This document shows positions 11,611-21,784 of a stretch of DNA of 64,000 nucleotides, piece by piece. A program made the translations under genes and the position numbers. Source of the stretch: Beverwykella pulmonaria (lineage: Eukaryota; Ascomycota; Dothideomycetes; Pleosporales; Melanommataceae); the NCBI GenBank assembly GCA_001599595.1, contig BCHH01000001.1, positions 2,637,837-2,701,836 of the forward strand, given 5' to 3'. Below the pieces are notes generated by a model. The model was not told where the DNA came from and searched no databases. It worked only from the letters and a program-made list of their open reading frames with translations. Position 1 is the first letter of the stretch, and every line of letters begins with the position of its first letter.

Positions 11611-11955
11611 GTCTAGTGATTAACAGAGGGTGCAGCGCAATCGGCCGGCAGAGAGAGGAGGGTTGGGGACACGTTTTGTTGGGGGTTGGAGGAGTACAGC
11701 GGGGCGGTTGGTGTTGGCTTCTCAATTCAACCTGCCGTTTGATCACCTGGACGAAGGAGCGTGACGCAATCAAACTTGGAACCGCCCCTAACCTATCCCC
11801 GCGCCTGGCTAATCATCGTACTCTGCCACGGACCCTTCACTATCCATATACTCGAAACAGCAAATGGCCGTAGGCAAAGTGCCATGCTGCGAGACCACCT
11901 GGTATTTCTTCCATTTTTCAAAGCGGCGCAAAAAACCGCGCCGTAGGCAAACTCC

Positions 11956-12787
11956 CATCGTTCCCAATAGTCGGTTACTAGTAACTATTTTATACATTTG
12001 AAGCCGTAACTAAACGTCTCGCCCGACCGACCGACTGATGGGGGNNGGGGGNGGGGGGGGGGGGGGGGTACCGTAACTGAGGGCTGCCGAAACGGCTTAC
12101 TACACAATAGTTCCGTAACTGAAGGGTGTAGTTACTGGAGTAACTGGAGTCGTAAACCCCAAATTGTCGTCCATATCCTCAAATATCCCTCTAGCAGAGA
12201 TGTGAGCTATAAGCTCGTTTAGGTCCCGCACCCGATATCCCACTCGCGACGCGAGCAGGGGCTTGTTAGCGTAGTGTATATTGCGCCAGTCCACTGGGAA
12301 CTCAACGCCGTTGTTCTGGCCCACTTTGAGGGGAAGGCTTTCGAGAGCGACTCGGCCGNANNNNNNNNNNTTGAGGGCGTCGGGCCCGACGAAACAATGG
12401 AGGAGGACATAGAGGGTGTCGGCGAGGTCGCCCTTGCCTTCTCGAGACGGCAGGACGACGGCGTCGGGTGACGAGGCGTACGATTCTGGGACGTCAAGAA
12501 GGACCTCATATTGAAGGGTGTCGGGCTGTGGCCAGGAGAGAGAGTTGAGTTTATTATGGAGATTTGACGAATCCGGCATCAAATCTCCACAGCTTATCGC
12601 CAGCACCCTTGGCAGGTCTCATCTCCAGCCTCAACGCCAATAAAAGTCTGTATAGGCCAGTTACTGCAGTAACTACAGCCTCATCCATCAGTCAGTTACG
12701 GAGGGGGGTCCCCTTACTGACCGACTGCCTAGGAATCCGACTGTTAGTAACAGTAACTAACAGTCGGACCGACTATTGGGAACGATG
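11956..12787. mobile_element. hAT-like non-autonomous element with 20-bp TIRs and 8-bp TSD
   Basis: The left end CATCGTTCCCAATAGTCGGT (11956-11975) is repeated as its exact reverse complement at 12768-12787. The element is flanked by the direct 8-bp repeat CAAACTCC (11948-11955 and 12788-12795). The homologous segment at about 28430-28450 lacks the insert, so the empty site is in this window. An 8-bp target duplication is the hallmark of the hAT superfamily. Many copies of GTTACT/AGTAAC words sit near both ends, like the subterminal transposase-binding repeats of hAT elements. There is no transposase, so it would depend on one elsewhere. It contains G-runs and Ns. Confidence 0.88.
12100..12606 (-). 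CDS. Uncharacterised ORF inside the hAT-like element
   Basis: An open frame of 168 codons interrupted by an N-run (12359-12370). Its product is not recognised, and it has no signal peptide or membrane segment. Phrases such as LQYEVLLDVPESY and NIHYANKPLLASRVGYRVRD look protein-like, so this may be a captured host gene fragment or remnant element coding sequence. It is not a DDE or hAT dimerisation domain that I can recognise. Confidence 0.35.
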   Translation of the reverse strand: MLAISCGDLMPDSSNLHNKLNSLSWPQPDTLQYEVLLDVPESYASSPDAVVLPSREGKGDLADTLYVLLHCFVGPDALXXXXXGRVALESLPLKVGQNNGVEFPVDWRNIHYANKPLLASRVGYRVRDLNELIAHISARGIFEDMDDNLGFTTPVTPVTTPFSYGTIV

Positions 12788-12939
12788 CAAACTCCAACGG
12801 TGGGTCCTCGACCCCCTGTTACTCCATCAATTGGTCACCATATTTATTCTCCTTGTCGTCACTAACCTCGTCACGTAAGCCACCCGTAGTATATATGTTC
12901 AAAGCGCTGATTGCTGGCAACATCTAAAGCAATGACGAC

Positions 12940-13075
12940 ATGATGCGCGATTTGTGCACGTACAGAAAGTCGCTGGAGGCCCTTACTATCTCAATCTGCA
13001 CTCCTGGGTGCTGCATTGGCCTTCTGATCGTCGCATCTATCAGCGAGGTGTACAGGAGATTGGGGCTTTTGCGCA
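12940..13075 (+). pseudogene. MFS transporter N-terminal fragment, copy 1
   Basis: Encodes RKSLEALTISI and CIGLLIVASISEVYRRLG, matching the transporter fragment at 28595-28750. Major-facilitator drug transporters carry a related motif (LG..xGPL..APLSExYGR) at the end of the first membrane segments. Only this exon-sized piece survives. It sits divergent to the broken oxygenase, as in the second copy. Confidence 0.6.
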
Positions 13076-14155
13076 TAGCATACTGGTTAAGTAGTGTTGG
13101 ATCCTATGGCGTCGTCACGCAACAAGTAGGGCTGAGTTCTGCCGAGGCGGTGGAGGGTGAGAGGGGCGAATACAAAGTAGATGTCGAAGCAGGGAGAGGG
13201 TAATGTGATAGACAATAAATTCTTGACAGGCTAGAGGCTTCACGGTGAGCGGCGTCAATGTCAGGACAGGTGTATGCAGAGGATACGATTGAGATTGACT
13301 ATGCAAACTATCTAGGAGATACGTGAAGTTTATATATTTGACTAGATCTGTTTCCTAAGACATCGCACTGTGGCTCTGTGGAGGTATCTTTATCTTAGCT
13401 AGCTCAGACGGCAGCCGAGACTGGGATTTTATTAATACAGTAAGACGTGGAAACCGCCCCTGTAGCAAAAAAGCTGTCTCGGCTGCCGTCTAAGGGACTT
13501 CGGTGACTTTTTGTATGTGTGCGCGCACAATTGATTATTTTATCTATCAAAAACTTCACCACCATATGTTGCTGCATCGCTAGAAGCTGATGTCCCATAG
13601 ATCAGTATAATCTTATGCACCTTTTTTTCATGCTACTTGTCGCTGCGGCGTGCAAATATCGTGAAAACAAAGTTGCAACTTGTAAAACGTGAGCGCCTCT
13701 AGACGTAGCCTACAGCTAGCTACCCCCCCCTAACGCCCTCCCTCCCCCAACTCCCCTCTAGTGCTAACCAATCTAAATACTACCTTAGTCATATTCATTA
13801 ACTGGAAGTTAGACAACCCAAGCACGTGGTCACGGACGCAGTCTATAAAATTAAAATTGTTGTAAACATTGACAGCGTGTGACCTATAGAGTTAGCTATG
13901 TAGATAGGAGAGAAGAATACATACATACATATCTACTTTTGTCAGATTGTAGCACTATTTCGGCTACAAGAATAATGTGGTCACGTTGTGAGATGAAAGA
14001 ATGATGATTATTGATGAATTGATTGATTGATTGTCGTGTCTCGTCCCAGCCATCGTGTTCTTGGCTGGGTTTTATTTCTCGCTTAACCCCATGCGCTTAG
14101 TCCTATTTCGTTGATCCGTTGCAGGCCCGTTTAAGCACATTACGTCCAATACCGC
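13076..14155. other. Intergenic region with one small inverted-repeat element
   Basis: No gene recognised. It holds the inverted repeat at 13403-13494, a short C-rich patch near 13725-13760, and simple repeats (ACATACATACAT near 13920; GATTGATTGATTG near 14020). Confidence 0.4.
13403..13494. mobile_element. Tiny inverted-repeat element (possible MITE)
   Basis: The arm CTCAGACGGCAGCCGAGAC (13403-13421) faces its reverse complement (13476-13494) with a single mismatch and a 16-bp perfect core. The interior is about 54 bp. I could not find a clear target-site duplication. It could be a short MITE or, if transcribed, form a strong hairpin. Confidence 0.5.
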
Positions 14156-15370
14156 GACTAATACCCGTCCATCTGACAACTTTGATAGTAGGTAGTTGAG
14201 AGTATATAGAAGCAAGAGGATATAGTAAATTACGATAATATTATGATGGGATGGCAGCTTGTCATGTGAGAAATCCGCCTCACCCAAATCTGAGTAGTTC
14301 CTTGCTATTGGTTGGATCAGGGGTGGTAGATGGGTGGCGTTTAACTAGGCCACAAAAGGTGTAGTTGGTGTCCAAGCAAGCTTCTGCCGTGTGAGCTTGC
14401 TGAGATAACACGTGGCGGCATTTTTCAACCATAACCCAGCATTCTTTCACACCACAACTGTTTTCTTGTGCAGATGAATTTATTTGATTTGCATCATATC
14501 TCCTCCTGTACAGCTACTTTCGTAGCTTACTCTGCCCTGATCAGCCGCGCTTGACTAGAGCCGCCTTACCTCTCAGCTACCCCAAGCTACCTCATTCACT
14601 TCACTCTTATAACCTATTCCACCAGATTTACGTGCCATTTTAATGGCGGAGGAACTGTGTTGTCTGCTCTATGATGAGCGAGTTGTTTGCCACCTCTGCC
14701 GACCACATACTCGAGCCAATCCTAAGTTAACTACCACTGAACGCGAACGTCTCAAAATTGCATTTATCCAGGCAGTACACCTTCTAGAAAAGCTACTTGA
14801 ACATCATCATATCGCCGTTCAAGTGTTGAGAAACACCCCACTTAAGGATGTGTACCGGATACGAGAAATAATAGTCTTCCTCTATATGGTTGTACCAGAA
14901 GCTCAGCGCATTGAGATGGCGCGTCTGAAGGGACCTGGTGGGATCCAGTACAGCAATCTTGAGGCCAACCAAAGACTACATGATCTGCTGAGATTAATGA
15001 ATGATCAATTGTCTACAAGAATTCCTGGAGGGTTCACTCTTCCCAACAAGACTCCTCTCAGCTTTTTTGCTATTTTTGATCATTGGCAGGACTACATGGA
15101 GCAATTTGAGCCTGGCTCTACTTAGGAATAAGACATTTGAATTTATAATTTCACACTAATTATCTCAATATTCTACTACCTGTACTGGTGGAGCGTTAGC
15201 GGTGGATTGATATTGGTTACGTGCGGAATGGGCACTTTATCGCGCCAAGGCCTGATTCATTAGTATGATAGAGAAGCTGGATCAGAACAGTTAGAATATC
15301 TGTTTAGGTTGTTAGGATACCAGCTCAGTCTCTAGCTGCTAGTTCGTCTATATAAGAACAGCGTTACTCT
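14156..15370 (+). repeat. Tandem repeat unit A carrying a small gene
   Basis: About 1.2 kb shared with 16222-17465, including roughly 480 bp of 5' flank (GAAGCAAGAGGATATAGTAA, CACGTGGCGGCATTTT, CAACCATAACCCAGCATTC) and about 240 bp of 3' flank (TACTGGTGGAGCGTTAGCG, CTAGCTGCTAGTTCGTCTAT). Units A and B are in the same orientation. Confidence 0.85.
14643..15125 (+). CDS. Uncharacterised 160-residue protein, array copy A
   Basis: Intronless. The start MAEELCCLL is conserved in copy B, and here a stop lies upstream in frame. The protein has an N-terminal Cys/His patch (CC...CHLCRPHT), then a helix-rich middle (LTTTERERLKIAFIQ, DVYRIREIIVFLYMVVPEAQ) and a conserved C-terminus ending FDHWQDYMEQFEP. 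There is no signal peptide. I do not recognise the family. By my codon count against copy B there are about 20 replacement and 10 synonymous codon differences outside the last few codons, so constraint is weak or change is fast, yet both frames stay open. A CCAAT-like and TATA-like context (CTTATAA) precedes the start by about 35 bp. Confidence 0.65.
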   Translation: MAEELCCLLYDERVVCHLCRPHTRANPKLTTTERERLKIAFIQAVHLLEKLLEHHHIAVQVLRNTPLKDVYRIREIIVFLYMVVPEAQRIEMARLKGPGGIQYSNLEANQRLHDLLRLMNDQLSTRIPGGFTLPNKTPLSFFAIFDHWQDYMEQFEPGST

Positions 15371-16034
15371 TCATTCTCGCAATCCATAGGGCATGGGGGC
15401 TCTCTCTTGTCTGAGCAGAGCCAGGGCTCCTACCCGACAGAGCACCGGCTCTTCATGCTTCCATGACAGAGGACACTCCCTGCCTCATACTACAACAACT
15501 TTTCGCCTTCTATCTATCCGATATGAGCGATAGCAACCAACCAACTTTACCCGAGGACATCTCCTGCCTCAACAAACCAAAAACTAGCCGCCTCTATGTC
15601 AGCTACCACAGCCGCCACAGCAAAGAATAAACTCGACAACCTGAGGATACTCCCTGCCTTATACATATTAGCAAAAGGTGTCGGCCTGTGGGTCACATGA
15701 TGAGTTACCTTGATGTTTGCTTACATGACACACTTCTATGTTTGCGATTCATTATCTTGGCAGGCTCCTAGCGTACTTGGTAAGACTATATAGATCTCTT
15801 CGGTAGCTCCTCTGTAGAATCAATATCAATTATCTTCCTCTCTATCTACTTCATTACATCACGACAATATGTAATGCAGGGCTGTCTGTGTGTCGCAATA
15901 ATAGGGTTGAGAGTAGGGTTTGGGGAAGATATGAGTGTATTGTAAGAGACAAACTACTGCCAAGCTATGTTAGCAGCAGAGGAACACTAATAGGCTAAAT
16001 CAAATGACACCTAAGCCATATTGCCTCCGTACAG
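15371..16034. other. Spacer within the tandem array
   Basis: No gene recognised. The 3' flank of unit A fades near 15370. Short direct words such as GGACACTCCCTGCCT / GGATACTCCCTGCCT (about 15470 and 15645) repeat. Confidence 0.4.
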
Positions 16035-16217
16035 GCCAAAACCGGCCTTACACCAGAAAAGGAGGATGCGCTAGATTCGGACGCGCTAGACGAAGGGATA
16101 GGTAATTGGGATATACGGGTTGGAGAGTGTGTGCGAGCAGACTGCGAGCTGCTGAGGCGTGAGGTGGCGGCGTTGAACGCGTCCAAGTCAACGGTGCAGG
16201 AATCAGGCGTGTTCTAA
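16035..16217 (+). pseudogene. Short C-terminal coding relic
   Basis: After a possible ACAG splice acceptor at 16031-16034, a 60-codon frame reads like a real acidic C-terminus (LTPEKEDALDSDALDEG, CVRADCELLRREVAALN) and ends at TAA 16215-16217. There is no credible upstream exon. Probably a remnant; the family is unknown. Confidence 0.3.
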
Positions 16218-16221
16218 CCCT

Positions 16222-17465
16222 GTAAATTTGATAGCAGGGAATTGAGAGTATGTGGAAGCAAGAGGATATAGTAAATTAAGATAATATTATGATGGGATGG
16301 CAGCTTGCCATGTGAGAAATCCGCCTCACCCAAGTCTGAGTAGTTGAGGTGACGACTTGCCAACAAACCCGGCAGAAGCCGCCTTTTGTGCCTTGCTATT
16401 GGCTGGATCAGGGGTGGTAGATGGGTGGCGTTTAACTAGGCCACATAAGGTGTAAACGTCCAAGCAATCCTCTGCCGCTGAGATAACACGTGGCGGCATT
16501 TTCGTCGCTGAAGGCTTTCTTCAACCATAACCCAGCATTCTTTCACACCACAACTGTTTTCTTGTGCAGATGATTTATTTGATTTGCATAATATCTCCTC
16601 CTGTACTTTTGTAGCGCCAGTCAGCCGCGCTTGCCTGGAGCCGCCTTACCTCTCAGCTACCACCGAACTACCTCGATTACTTCACTCTTATAAAACTTCT
16701 TTTCACAATCTACTCTCTGTTCCACCAGATTTACGTGTCATTTTAATGGCGGAGGAACTGTGTTGTCTGCTTTTTGATGAGCATGTTGTTTGCCACCTCT
16801 GCCGACCACATACTCGAGCCGATCCTAAGTTAACTACCACTGAACGCGAACGTCTCAAAATTGCATTTATCCAGACAGTACACCTTCTAGACAAGCTACC
16901 TGAACATCATCATATTGCTGTTCAAGTGTTGAGAAACACCCCACTTAAGGATGTGTACCGGGTACGAGAAATAATAGTCTTTCTTATTATGGCTGTAACG
17001 GAAGCTCAGCGCATTGAGATGGCGCGTCTGAAGGGACCTGGTGGGATCCAGTACAGCAGTCTTGAGGCCAACCAAAGCCTACATGATCTGCTAAAATTAA
17101 TTAGTGATCAAATGTCTGCAAGATTTCCTGGAGGGTTCAATCTTCCTAACAAGACTCCCCTTGGCTTTTTTGCGATTTTTGATCATTGGCAGGACTACAT
17201 GGAGCAATTTGAGCCTAACTATAATGCATCTTAAGAATAGAGCTTTAAGTTTGTACTTTCATACTAATTATTTGTATTTCAATATTCTACTATCTGTACT
17301 GGTGGAGCGTTAGCGGGGGATTGATATTGGTTACGTGCGGAATGGGCACGTGATCGCTCCAAGGCCTGATCCTGTAGCAGGATAGAAAAGCTGGGTTAGA
17401 GTTGTTAGGATACTGATTGTAGCTTAGTCTCTAGCTGCTAGTTCGTCTATATTAAAACAGCAACC
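16222..17465 (+). repeat. Tandem repeat unit B carrying a small gene
   Basis: Second copy of unit A. It has small insertions relative to A in the 5' flank (for example the GGTGACGACTTGCC piece near 16350) and a deletion around AAGGTGTAAACG. Confidence 0.85.
16746..17234 (+). CDS. Uncharacterised 162-residue protein, array copy B
   Basis: Paralogue of the gene at 14643. The frame is open upstream to 16584, but the conserved ATG shared with copy A is 16746 (MAEELCCLLFDEHVVCHLC), so I choose that start. It keeps the Cys/His patch, the KGPGGIQYSSLEAN stretch and the C-terminal FDHWQDYMEQFEP. The last residues differ from copy A. Promoter-proximal CTTATAAAAC lies about 55 bp upstream. Function unknown. 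The proximity and shared flanks show local duplication rather than independent transfer. Confidence 0.65.
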   Translation: MAEELCCLLFDEHVVCHLCRPHTRADPKLTTTERERLKIAFIQTVHLLDKLPEHHHIAVQVLRNTPLKDVYRVREIIVFLIMAVTEAQRIEMARLKGPGGIQYSSLEANQSLHDLLKLISDQMSARFPGGFNLPNKTPLGFFAIFDHWQDYMEQFEPNYNAS

Positions 17466-17596
17466 TCTCTCTTTAATATAATCCTGTTACGATCCGATCT
17501 CTTCCAGTCAGCCATACGCTCATCAGATCATTACACTAAGAGTACCCCACCTCAACAAATCATATTACAAGTAATATGCTTGCAGGTCACATGACT

Positions 17597-17767
17597 GATC
17601 AGTGATCAAAACCTACATGATCTGCTCAGATTAATCAGCGGCCAAATGTCTATGGGAATTCCTGGAGGGTTCAATCTTCCCAACAAGACTCCCCTCAGCT
17701 TTTTTGCTATTTCAATCATTGGCAGGACTACATGGAGCAATTTGAGCCTGGCTATAATGTATATTAG
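17597..17767 (+). pseudogene. Third, truncated and frameshifted array copy
   Basis: Only the 3' part survives (from codons for LHDLL-like to the stop). A one-base deletion in the ATTTTTGATCATTGG stretch (here ATTTCAATCATTGG) shifts the frame before the conserved HWQDYMEQFEP. Homology ends downstream at CTGTACTGGTGGAGC, near 17841. Confidence 0.75.
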
Positions 17768-17841
17768 AAATAAAAATTTGAGTTCATACTTTCACACTAA
17801 TTTTTCGTATTTCAATATTCTATTGCCTGTACTGGTGGAGC

Positions 17842-20084
17842 CACTGACGCTCGGGGATTGCAAGGAGACTTAACAGTAGCAGAGGGTGCAGAGATAGTTC
17901 CTCAAAGAAACGCTGAGCAGCAGCTAGAGGATAAAAGGCTGCAAGATGCAGCAGAATCAGGTGTGAGCTGACAGGCTGTTGCGCGCTGTACGCGCTGCAG
18001 AGAGCCTGGACATAACTCACGTACGTGTGAAAAGGATACTACAGTTGCTACTGAACTTTAAATGGCTACAATATTGATAGTATTTCAATGCGTTCTGGAA
18101 CTATGTCGTTGCAAAAGTGTAGAAAGTTGTTGGGGTTACTGAATCGCTTGTGAACTACCGGTACGTTATTTTATGTGTCTCCTACGCTGTTAGAATAATA
18201 TTGCAAAAACATACCGATTTTACCTGTTCTATTACAACCCTTACGGTATTCTTAATTTGCTAGCTGCCTTCTCCTAGGTCTGTGTAACTATTGTGGTGGA
18301 GTAAACGGGTGTGATATAGAAAATCACAAGGGTAGGAGGCGACTCGCAACCATGCGATGTCCGAAGCAGCAATGCACTGAAGGAGGAAGAATCAAGGTGA
18401 GGTTTGGCAGTAGACTATTGCAATTTCGTTGTATCTAGCTACCAAACCAAATAACGTAACATCGATCCAAGGTGACATTGATCCAACGTAACCAACGAAA
18501 CAACGATACCCAATGATAAAACGTAAACAAACGAAAAAACAATCACTAGCTTTGCACATGCGGGGATCGCAGAGACCCTGAAAAACAAACGTTCCACAGA
18601 GCAAAGTAGTAACTATTCCAATTGGGCAGTCTATTTTGGCTGAAGCATTCGGCTCCTACTCAAGTTGTACTTAACTCACTGGCTACCCCTTTACGAGGCT
18701 TGAATAATAAACCTTGGAAGTCGACAAATCAACCTAGCCAAGCAACGCATCTACATATTTGGCATACCGAGAGACAGCCTGCTAGGCAATTAGGTTCAAC
18801 CGAAAGAGATCGTCAATCAACTAACTACCAACACATTATTAACTGTGTCTTGTCGCCAGGTGTATTACCGTGTGAATTTACCAGTCACCTTTGTCCTATG
18901 ACAGCCAGTTGTCACTATCAAAGATACTAACGCCTCCTTCTGTCACCAGTTCTAGTGCCAGCGAGAGCAGCAAGAATTCAATTATTATTATTTAATCTAT
19001 TTACCATCTGTTACTGGCGTTAGTGGGAGCTATGCAGACTATTGCCACTATTTACACTAGATGAGCAAAAAAAAAACCCTATTGGTCATGCGTAGAAGCA
19101 GCTCCCAAAGGCTTGCCTGTACTGGGGTAAAACCACCTGTCCTTTTTTGCGCCATAAGTGCGTCCCTGGATAGGCGCAGGCGTGAAGCCTGTGCCTGTAG
19201 GTTGCTGTTGTCCGCTAGCATCGACCGCCCACCCTGTCACGCTTGCTGTTGATGGCGACGCCTCCCTTTCGTGTGGGCCTCCCTTGCGCGTGGATGTTGC
19301 CTTTGTACCATAGTTGCCCGCCTCTGTTCTCCCTACTCCCTTGTGCTTCGTTGGTGTAGACTCACGCGTCTGCCGTTCTCCCAGCGCTGCTGTTGCTCCT
19401 CGCAGGCGCTGACAGCACGTTTTGTTATGACTTCTCTGGCGCATCACCAGTGATATGCGGGTCTATCCACGTGCTGCCAGCGTCAGCCGGTTGCTGACAT
19501 GGCGGCCTAGATTACCCGCTACATACCTAAGAAGGCCAGAGGTATAGCCGTCGCTGTTTCGTCTGCCCGAGGGATCGAGGAGGCCAAGGTCTGTCTGCGT
19601 ATCGCCGGCGTTTGTTTCCGCACACCTAGGGGCCAGAGGTCCAGTCGTCGCTGTTTCGTCCGCGCGCGGGTGTGGGGAGATTGGCGCTTGTTGCCATTTT
19701 GTAGTTGTTGTGAACTGCTCTTAGTGAGGTGTTTAGAGGTAATCCTTGTCTTGATAAAGTTCTCGAACCGTTTTCCGACTGTTATGGGTGTTTCGCATGT
19801 AGTCGTGGTAGTGTGAAAACTCTGCACTATCTCACCACAGGCAGCTTCAACCACCACCGCCGCCCACACGACGCGACGTCTCTGCGCTGGCTCTGAGCTC
19901 CGAAAGAGTCAGGTTCTCAGGCTTCACCACGTGGAGGTACAGAGTCCGATTTCGAAGCCCAGAATTCAATTATTGAACCTCTTCTATCAACTAAATAAAC
20001 AACCTACCAAATAGGAAAACAGCAACAGATTTCGAAGTCTGGAAAGTGCAATATTACACAGACTGAGTGATTATGTACATTTTT
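17842..20084. other. Gene-poor region
   Basis: About 2.2 kb without a supportable gene. Between 19079 and 19869 two minus-strand open frames (122 and 116 codons) occupy a GC-richer patch, but they have no recognisable domain, signal peptide or start context. They may be an old retroelement fragment. The rest is AT-rich with many in-frame stops. Confidence 0.4.
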
Positions 20085-20516
20085 TCAACTCGATCTCTCA
20101 GGTTCAATCTCAGGATCCCAACACCCGTCCTCGGAGCACCACTCACAATTGTAAAAGTACTTCTCACCCTGGACGCCCTTATCGGGGTCCTCAGGGTCGA
20201 TGACCCTCCAGCTCTGTACCCCTACGTCATTCAAGTTCGTACAGTGATCGGCCCAGCCGAATGTTTCGATGACGTCGGCGTGGCAGCAGAATGGGGTCGA
20301 ATAGGTTGCGAGAAGCCTGTTGTTGTCGAGATCGCTGAGCCAGGGCATAATTATGGATTTCGTTTGTCCGGCGCGGAACGTGTTGCAGCCGTTCTCTACA
20401 TTGAGCATGATTTCTGCACCTAAAGAGGTACAGTTTTCAGCTGCATAGGTATTGATTATAAATGCGGTGGTTGTGAGGGTGAACATGAACAACGAGAAAA
20501 CGTTTGGGGAGCGCAT
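20085..20516 (-). CDS. Small secreted cysteine-rich protein (effector-like)
   Basis: 143 residues, intronless. The start at 20516 (MRSPNVFSLFMFTLTTTAF) gives a clear signal peptide, likely cut after INTYAA. The frame extends upstream, but this ATG is the best fit. The mature part has eight cysteines, including adjacent CC and the motif CCHADVIETFGWADHC. That motif resembles a module of the cysteine-rich protein at 7109-8503 (CC, then GW-x-D-x-C), with one Cys replaced by Phe. Size, secretion signal and Cys content fit fungal apoplastic effectors, but no known family name applies and there is no evidence of a host target. Confidence 0.7.
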   Translation of the reverse strand: MRSPNVFSLFMFTLTTTAFIINTYAAENCTSLGAEIMLNVENGCNTFRAGQTKSIIMPWLSDLDNNRLLATYSTPFCCHADVIETFGWADHCTNLNDVGVQSWRVIDPEDPDKGVQGEKYFYNCEWCSEDGCWDPEIEPERSS

Positions 20517-21784
20517 TTTAGAATGGAGGAATAGGTTCGTCACCAAGTGATTGAATCGTTGACGCTTGTTGTAGATTGAGGATGAGATCGAGGAATTATG
20601 CGATGACAACGCTTTGACTATAAAACTGCTGAGAAAGAGAAACCAGTATTTAGAAAAGAGGCGAGGCAAGGATCCTACTACTCAGAGGACACAGTGTATT
20701 CCTGGGGAGGCGGCGAAGCAGGGGGGCGGCGAAGCGAGTAGACGGCACGACTCGAATATTATCTCTTCATCCCTAGTATCCGAGCAGGCCCAGCAACTCT
20801 TCTCCAGAAGCAGCAAAAACCAAGTTAGCTCCGTCTAAGCCACCCCAGTTATACTCAACACTTTTACTTCCTCCATCATGATGGGACGTTTAACGATTTC
20901 AATGTTGCCATGTGGCGCAAGGTTGAGGGATATGCAGGGGGTAATTACTCTAACCTGAGGCGGATTTCCAACTTTTGTCCAATTTTCTGTTTCTATCTTA
21001 CGCAGCGAGGTAGACTAACAGCAGCTACCACATACAATTGTTTGTCTCGAGGGTGGCATGTCGATACCTATGTATGGAGATATGTACACATATTGGAGTC
21101 GCGTGTTTCAAAAGCGCCCAAACCACAGCACACGTGTAGGTAGAGTTCATTAATAAATTCGAATTGTAAGGTCCGATTATAGTCAGTGAGTCTTTGTGCT
21201 AAACCTATACGAAGAATCGTGAAACAGTATTTTAGTCGCAGCAAGTGTTCGAAGTTGAGGTAAAATAATAGCTTCATTCCGAGGCCCTCAATTTGCCACT
21301 TCATCCTGCCTCTGCGTTCTGGAAAGTCTGTTAGTATAAGCTGAACACTCCCTGAAGTTGGCAGTCAACCTTGTGTGATGAAGGATCCATGTGCGGATTA
21401 CTCGTAGCGACCTGGACAGTTTAGCATAGATTCCCAACCCACATGCTGAAACAGGTAGTTTTAGATTAAATCTGTCATTTCTGATATGTCCACTTTGTCC
21501 TGTCAGCTGTTCCAAGTCGGGTCCATTAAAGATAGCCAGAAGACACGTAATCTTGGAAATCTGTCCTTCAGGAATGTGTCCTGTCCACTGATCATATTAT
21601 CATGTGCATATTCGTGGTTAGGCAATTGCGGTTGGAATATCGTATATATTCAAATCTGGTGAGCACATTTCGATCATTTGTACAGCATCACCCAAGTTTA
21701 CTGTCATTCTTATTCTCTTTTGCACAGCAACCTTTTACGTTAAGTTATAAGAAGACTGCCATTTTTTGGTGACATTCATCAAAG
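20517..21784. other. Divergent intergenic region, no gene seen
   Basis: About 1.27 kb between the starts of two genes for secreted proteins (minus-strand 143-residue, plus-strand 1091-residue). No open frame here is supportable. Any shared regulation of the pair would act here. Confidence 0.4.

Larger units (their letters stand above)
11241..13075. repeat. Segmental duplication, copy 1
   Basis: This segment aligns by eye with 27620-28755 in the same order and orientation: broken oxygenase, intergenic region, transporter N-terminus. Shared intergenic landmarks include ACCTGGTATTTCTTCCAT, GTACTCTGCCAC and TTCAAAGCGCTG. Copy 1 differs by an 832-bp transposon and by lacking about 90 bp that copy 2 has upstream of GGCCACCTGG. 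Divergence in both coding and intergenic parts suggests an old event. Confidence 0.85.

Noticed and set aside
19079..19869. Two GC-rich minus-strand frames as genes
   Set aside because: No domain, signal or splice support; listed only as part of a gene-poor region.
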